A stretch of DNA of 64,000 nucleotides from Algicola sagamiensis DSM 14643 (GTDB lineage: Bacteria > Pseudomonadota > Gammaproteobacteria > Enterobacterales > Alteromonadaceae), in assembly GCF_000374485.1 (NCBI RefSeq), contig NZ_KB894501.1, forward strand, positions 96,405-160,404, in the 5' to 3' direction. The first letter of the stretch is position 1, and each line of letters starts with the position of its first letter. Positions 62,558 through 64,000 of the stretch are shown here, piece by piece. A program made the position numbers and the translations under genes. Under the pieces are notes generated by a model. It had not been told where the DNA came from. It saw only the letters and a list, made by a program, of their open reading frames with translations, and did not search any database.

Positions 62558-63227
62558 CAAACAAGAATTCATGAAAGTACTCGAAATGACCGCCCAGCTG
62601 TACAACCAGAAGCAACCGGAATCAATGGTACTGAGGATGTATTTTCAGGCGCTGGAGCGCTTTTCACTGGACGAGGTGAAACACGGGATCAACGCCCATG
62701 TGCAAAACCCCGACAACGGCCAGTTTTACCCAAAACCTGCGGATATAATCCGAGGGATTGAGGGCAACACGAATACCCAGGCGCAACTTGCTTGGACGAA
62801 GGTTGAGCGGTCGATCCGGTGTATTGGACATGACACCTCAGTCGTGTTTGATGATCCGGTGATCCATGTGGTGATCGAAGATATGGGTGGATGGATAGAC
62901 CTGTGTGGTGTGTTGATGGATGAAATGCCATTTCGCAGAAACGAGTTTACCAAGCGCTATCAGGGGTATGTCAGCAACCCACCAAAAACTTATCCTCGGA
63001 TGCTTATCGGTGCGTCGGATGCGAGGAATCGACAACAGGGTTATGCCTTGGGAAATCTGAGATTGATTGGAGACAAGGAAGCGGCAAAACGGGTGTATAA
63101 CCAAGGGGCTGAACAGGCGAAGACATTGGGGCATTGGGTAAATCCAGAGAGCTTACAGCTTGAGCGAATTGATCACGCAAAGACGCATAACGCAACGCTG
63201 ACGCAGGTGACGCATGAGCAATCTTGA
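62544..63227 (+). CDS. Phage replication protein at the P position
   Basis: The 227 residues overlap the O-like gene by 14 bases. FMKVLEMTAQLYNQKQPESM, the ALERFSLDEVKHGINAHVQN segment and GQFYPKPADIIRGIEG resemble phage helicase-loader-type proteins (DUF6475-like). The C-terminus is basic. Function as a helicase loader is inferred from position. Confidence 0.68.
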   Translation: MNHSDKQEFMKVLEMTAQLYNQKQPESMVLRMYFQALERFSLDEVKHGINAHVQNPDNGQFYPKPADIIRGIEGNTNTQAQLAWTKVERSIRCIGHDTSVVFDDPVIHVVIEDMGGWIDLCGVLMDEMPFRRNEFTKRYQGYVSNPPKTYPRMLIGASDARNRQQGYALGNLRLIGDKEAAKRVYNQGAEQAKTLGHWVNPESLQLERIDHAKTHNATLTQVTHEQS

Positions 63228-63573
63228 GACCGCACTTGCGCTCCACATCCGAGCAATGAAATTACCTGAGCCGCAGCGGGAGTTTCGTTTTCATCCTACC
63301 CGGCGCTGGCGCTTTGACTTCGCTTGGCCGGATTTGAAGATTGCTGTTGAGGTTGAAGGCGGCACCGAAAGCCACGGCCAGAGGCGAACTGTTCAGGGAC
63401 GAATAACCACACTCAAAAGCCGTCACCTGACACCATCAGGATTCAAAGAGGACTGCCACAAGTACAACCAAGCGGCATTGCTAGGCTGGCGCGTCCTGCG
63501 ATTTTCCGGTGCGATGGTCAAAAGCGGCGAAGCGATAGAAGCTATTCAACAAACTTTGGGGAGCACATCATGA
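63214..63573 (+). CDS. Small PD-(D/E)xK nuclease-like phage protein
   Basis: The 119 residues have a DUF559/Vsr-like nuclease pattern: REFRFHPTRRWRFDFAWPDL, IAVEVEGGTESHG and a late KYNQAALLGWRVLRFSG strand. The Asp in FDF and Glu in VEVEGG fit the active site. The slot is where lambdoid phages often carry a Holliday-junction resolvase. Overlaps both neighbours. Confidence 0.75.
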   Translation: MSNLETALALHIRAMKLPEPQREFRFHPTRRWRFDFAWPDLKIAVEVEGGTESHGQRRTVQGRITTLKSRHLTPSGFKEDCHKYNQAALLGWRVLRFSGAMVKSGEAIEAIQQTLGSTS

Positions 63574-63767
63574 ACGTCATTGAACAACTCACACAAGTCA
63601 TTGGTGAAGAATCTGCGCTATTGCTTGGAAACTACATGGGCGGTGCAAGGCTGTATATCCCGGTCAAGGTCCAGCATGACCATCCAATCACCATGTTGCT
63701 AGGCCGCGAGAAATCCCAAATGCTCAGCGACTACTTCAAAGGGGATACGATTGATATTGAGCTATGA
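63570..63767 (+). CDS. Small phage protein with Mor-like N-terminus
   Basis: The 65 residues, VIEQLTQVIGEESALLLGNY through MGGARLYIPVKV, resemble the first part of Mor/phage antitermination-type HTH proteins, but no HTH follows. It overlaps the nuclease gene by four bases. It ends before the transposase region. Complete or truncated status is unsure. Confidence 0.55.
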   Translation: MNVIEQLTQVIGEESALLLGNYMGGARLYIPVKVQHDHPITMLLGREKSQMLSDYFKGDTIDIEL

Positions 63768-63857
63768 TGATTTCTGGTGTATGAGGTGAGAAAAAGAATG
63801 TGGTGCTAATCTGTTGATTGATCTCGCAAATCAATAGTCAACAAAGAGAAACACCAC

Positions 63858-64000
63858 ATGGCAAATCATAAAGTATCACCACTGAAATCACCAGAAATAG
63901 ATCCACTGAACGACGTTTTAAAACAAGGGGCACAAGCACTCCTCGCGAAAGCCATTGAAGCTGAAGTGGCCGAGTTATTGGCACAATACGAAACGCTTCA
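63858..64000 (+). mobile_element. IS256-family transposase, N-terminal part (IS cut by window)
   Basis: From ATG 63858 the frame reads MANHKVSPLKSPEIDPLND, LKQGAQALLAKAIEAEVAEL, LAQYETL and continues beyond the window. The LLxxAIEAEVAELL segment is typical of mutator/IS256 transposases. The left IS end probably lies between 63768 and 63850; inverted repeats cannot be defined without the right end. Confidence 0.82.

Larger units (their letters stand above)
54550..64000. mobile_element. Lambda-like prophage next to dusA (incomplete)
   Basis: From the integrase to the window edge: integrase, cargo gene, PrtN-like, RecT, YqaJ exonuclease, CI-like repressor, Cro, replication genes and a small nuclease. 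Structural, lysis and packaging genes are not in the window. The left boundary is taken as the dusA start; the att core probably lies within the first part of dusA but could not be defined without the other end. Confidence 0.85.

Noticed and set aside
1..64000. tRNA or rRNA genes
   Set aside because: No cloverleaf-like or rRNA-like segments were recognised on either strand by eye; a covariance-model scan would be decisive.

Overview
The window looks like chromosomal DNA of a gammaproteobacterium of moderate to low GC content. The order ddl-ftsQ-ftsA-ftsZ-lpxC-dciA-M23 peptidase-secA-mutT, the serB/ytjB divergent pair, dusA, radA and several c-di-GMP (PilZ) proteins point to a marine or Oceanospirillales-like lineage. 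The genus cannot be settled from the sequence alone.

Layout. 1-9.4 kb: cell-division and envelope cluster (ddl end, ftsQAZ, lpxC), dciA, an M23 peptidase, secA and mutT. 9.5-17.3 kb: an OmpA-type lipoprotein, then a five-gene imelysin/di-heme oxidoreductase/DUF1513 locus behind a sigma70 promoter with a Fur-like box. 17.3-19.2 kb: a ZntR-like regulator and an ArsP-like metal efflux permease behind a MerR-type promoter with a 20-bp spacer. 19.5-24 kb: a curli locus, with csgD converging on csgA-csgB-csgE-csgF-csgG; its curlin is very long. 24.8-31.1 kb: secreted subtilase, metallophosphatase, a degenerate nuclease-fold protein with a zinc ribbon, a pectin-acetylesterase-like hydrolase and glutaredoxin. 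31.1-36.1 kb: an AT-rich accessory island with two XRE regulators, three paralogous multi-pass membrane proteins, two paralogous single-pass partners and a YqaJ/lambda-exonuclease-fold protein whose catalytic residues appear to be missing. 36.1-53.5 kb: histidine kinase, TatD, YtjB, SerB, an alpha/beta hydrolase, two PilZ proteins, RadA, a degenerate HD-GYP response regulator, a FapA-like protein, a 35-residue microprotein and a lipoprotein/Lcl-domain/DUF2884 cluster. 53.5 kb to the end: dusA and, beside its 5' end, a lambda-like prophage that runs off the window.

The prophage is organised like lambda. A leftward early operon (small ORFs, YqaJ exonuclease, RecT, PrtN-like protein) starts at a PL-like promoter. 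A CI-like repressor lies between two operator clusters sharing the motif TAAGANNTCTTA, and a rightward operon (Cro, CII-position protein, O-like initiator, P-position protein, small nuclease) starts at PR. The O-like gene contains seven 18-bp palindromic iterons on a 23-bp period, which probably form the phage origin. The repressor seems to have lost both its self-cleavage site and its catalytic serine. An IS256-family transposase begins at the right edge of the window.

The best candidate for an undescribed system is the 31.1-36.1 kb island: overlapping paralogous membrane-protein pairs, an apparently dead exonuclease fold, XRE regulators and a shared GTATAC motif in the regulatory gaps. Its function is unknown; any role in defence, stress or prophage control is inference.
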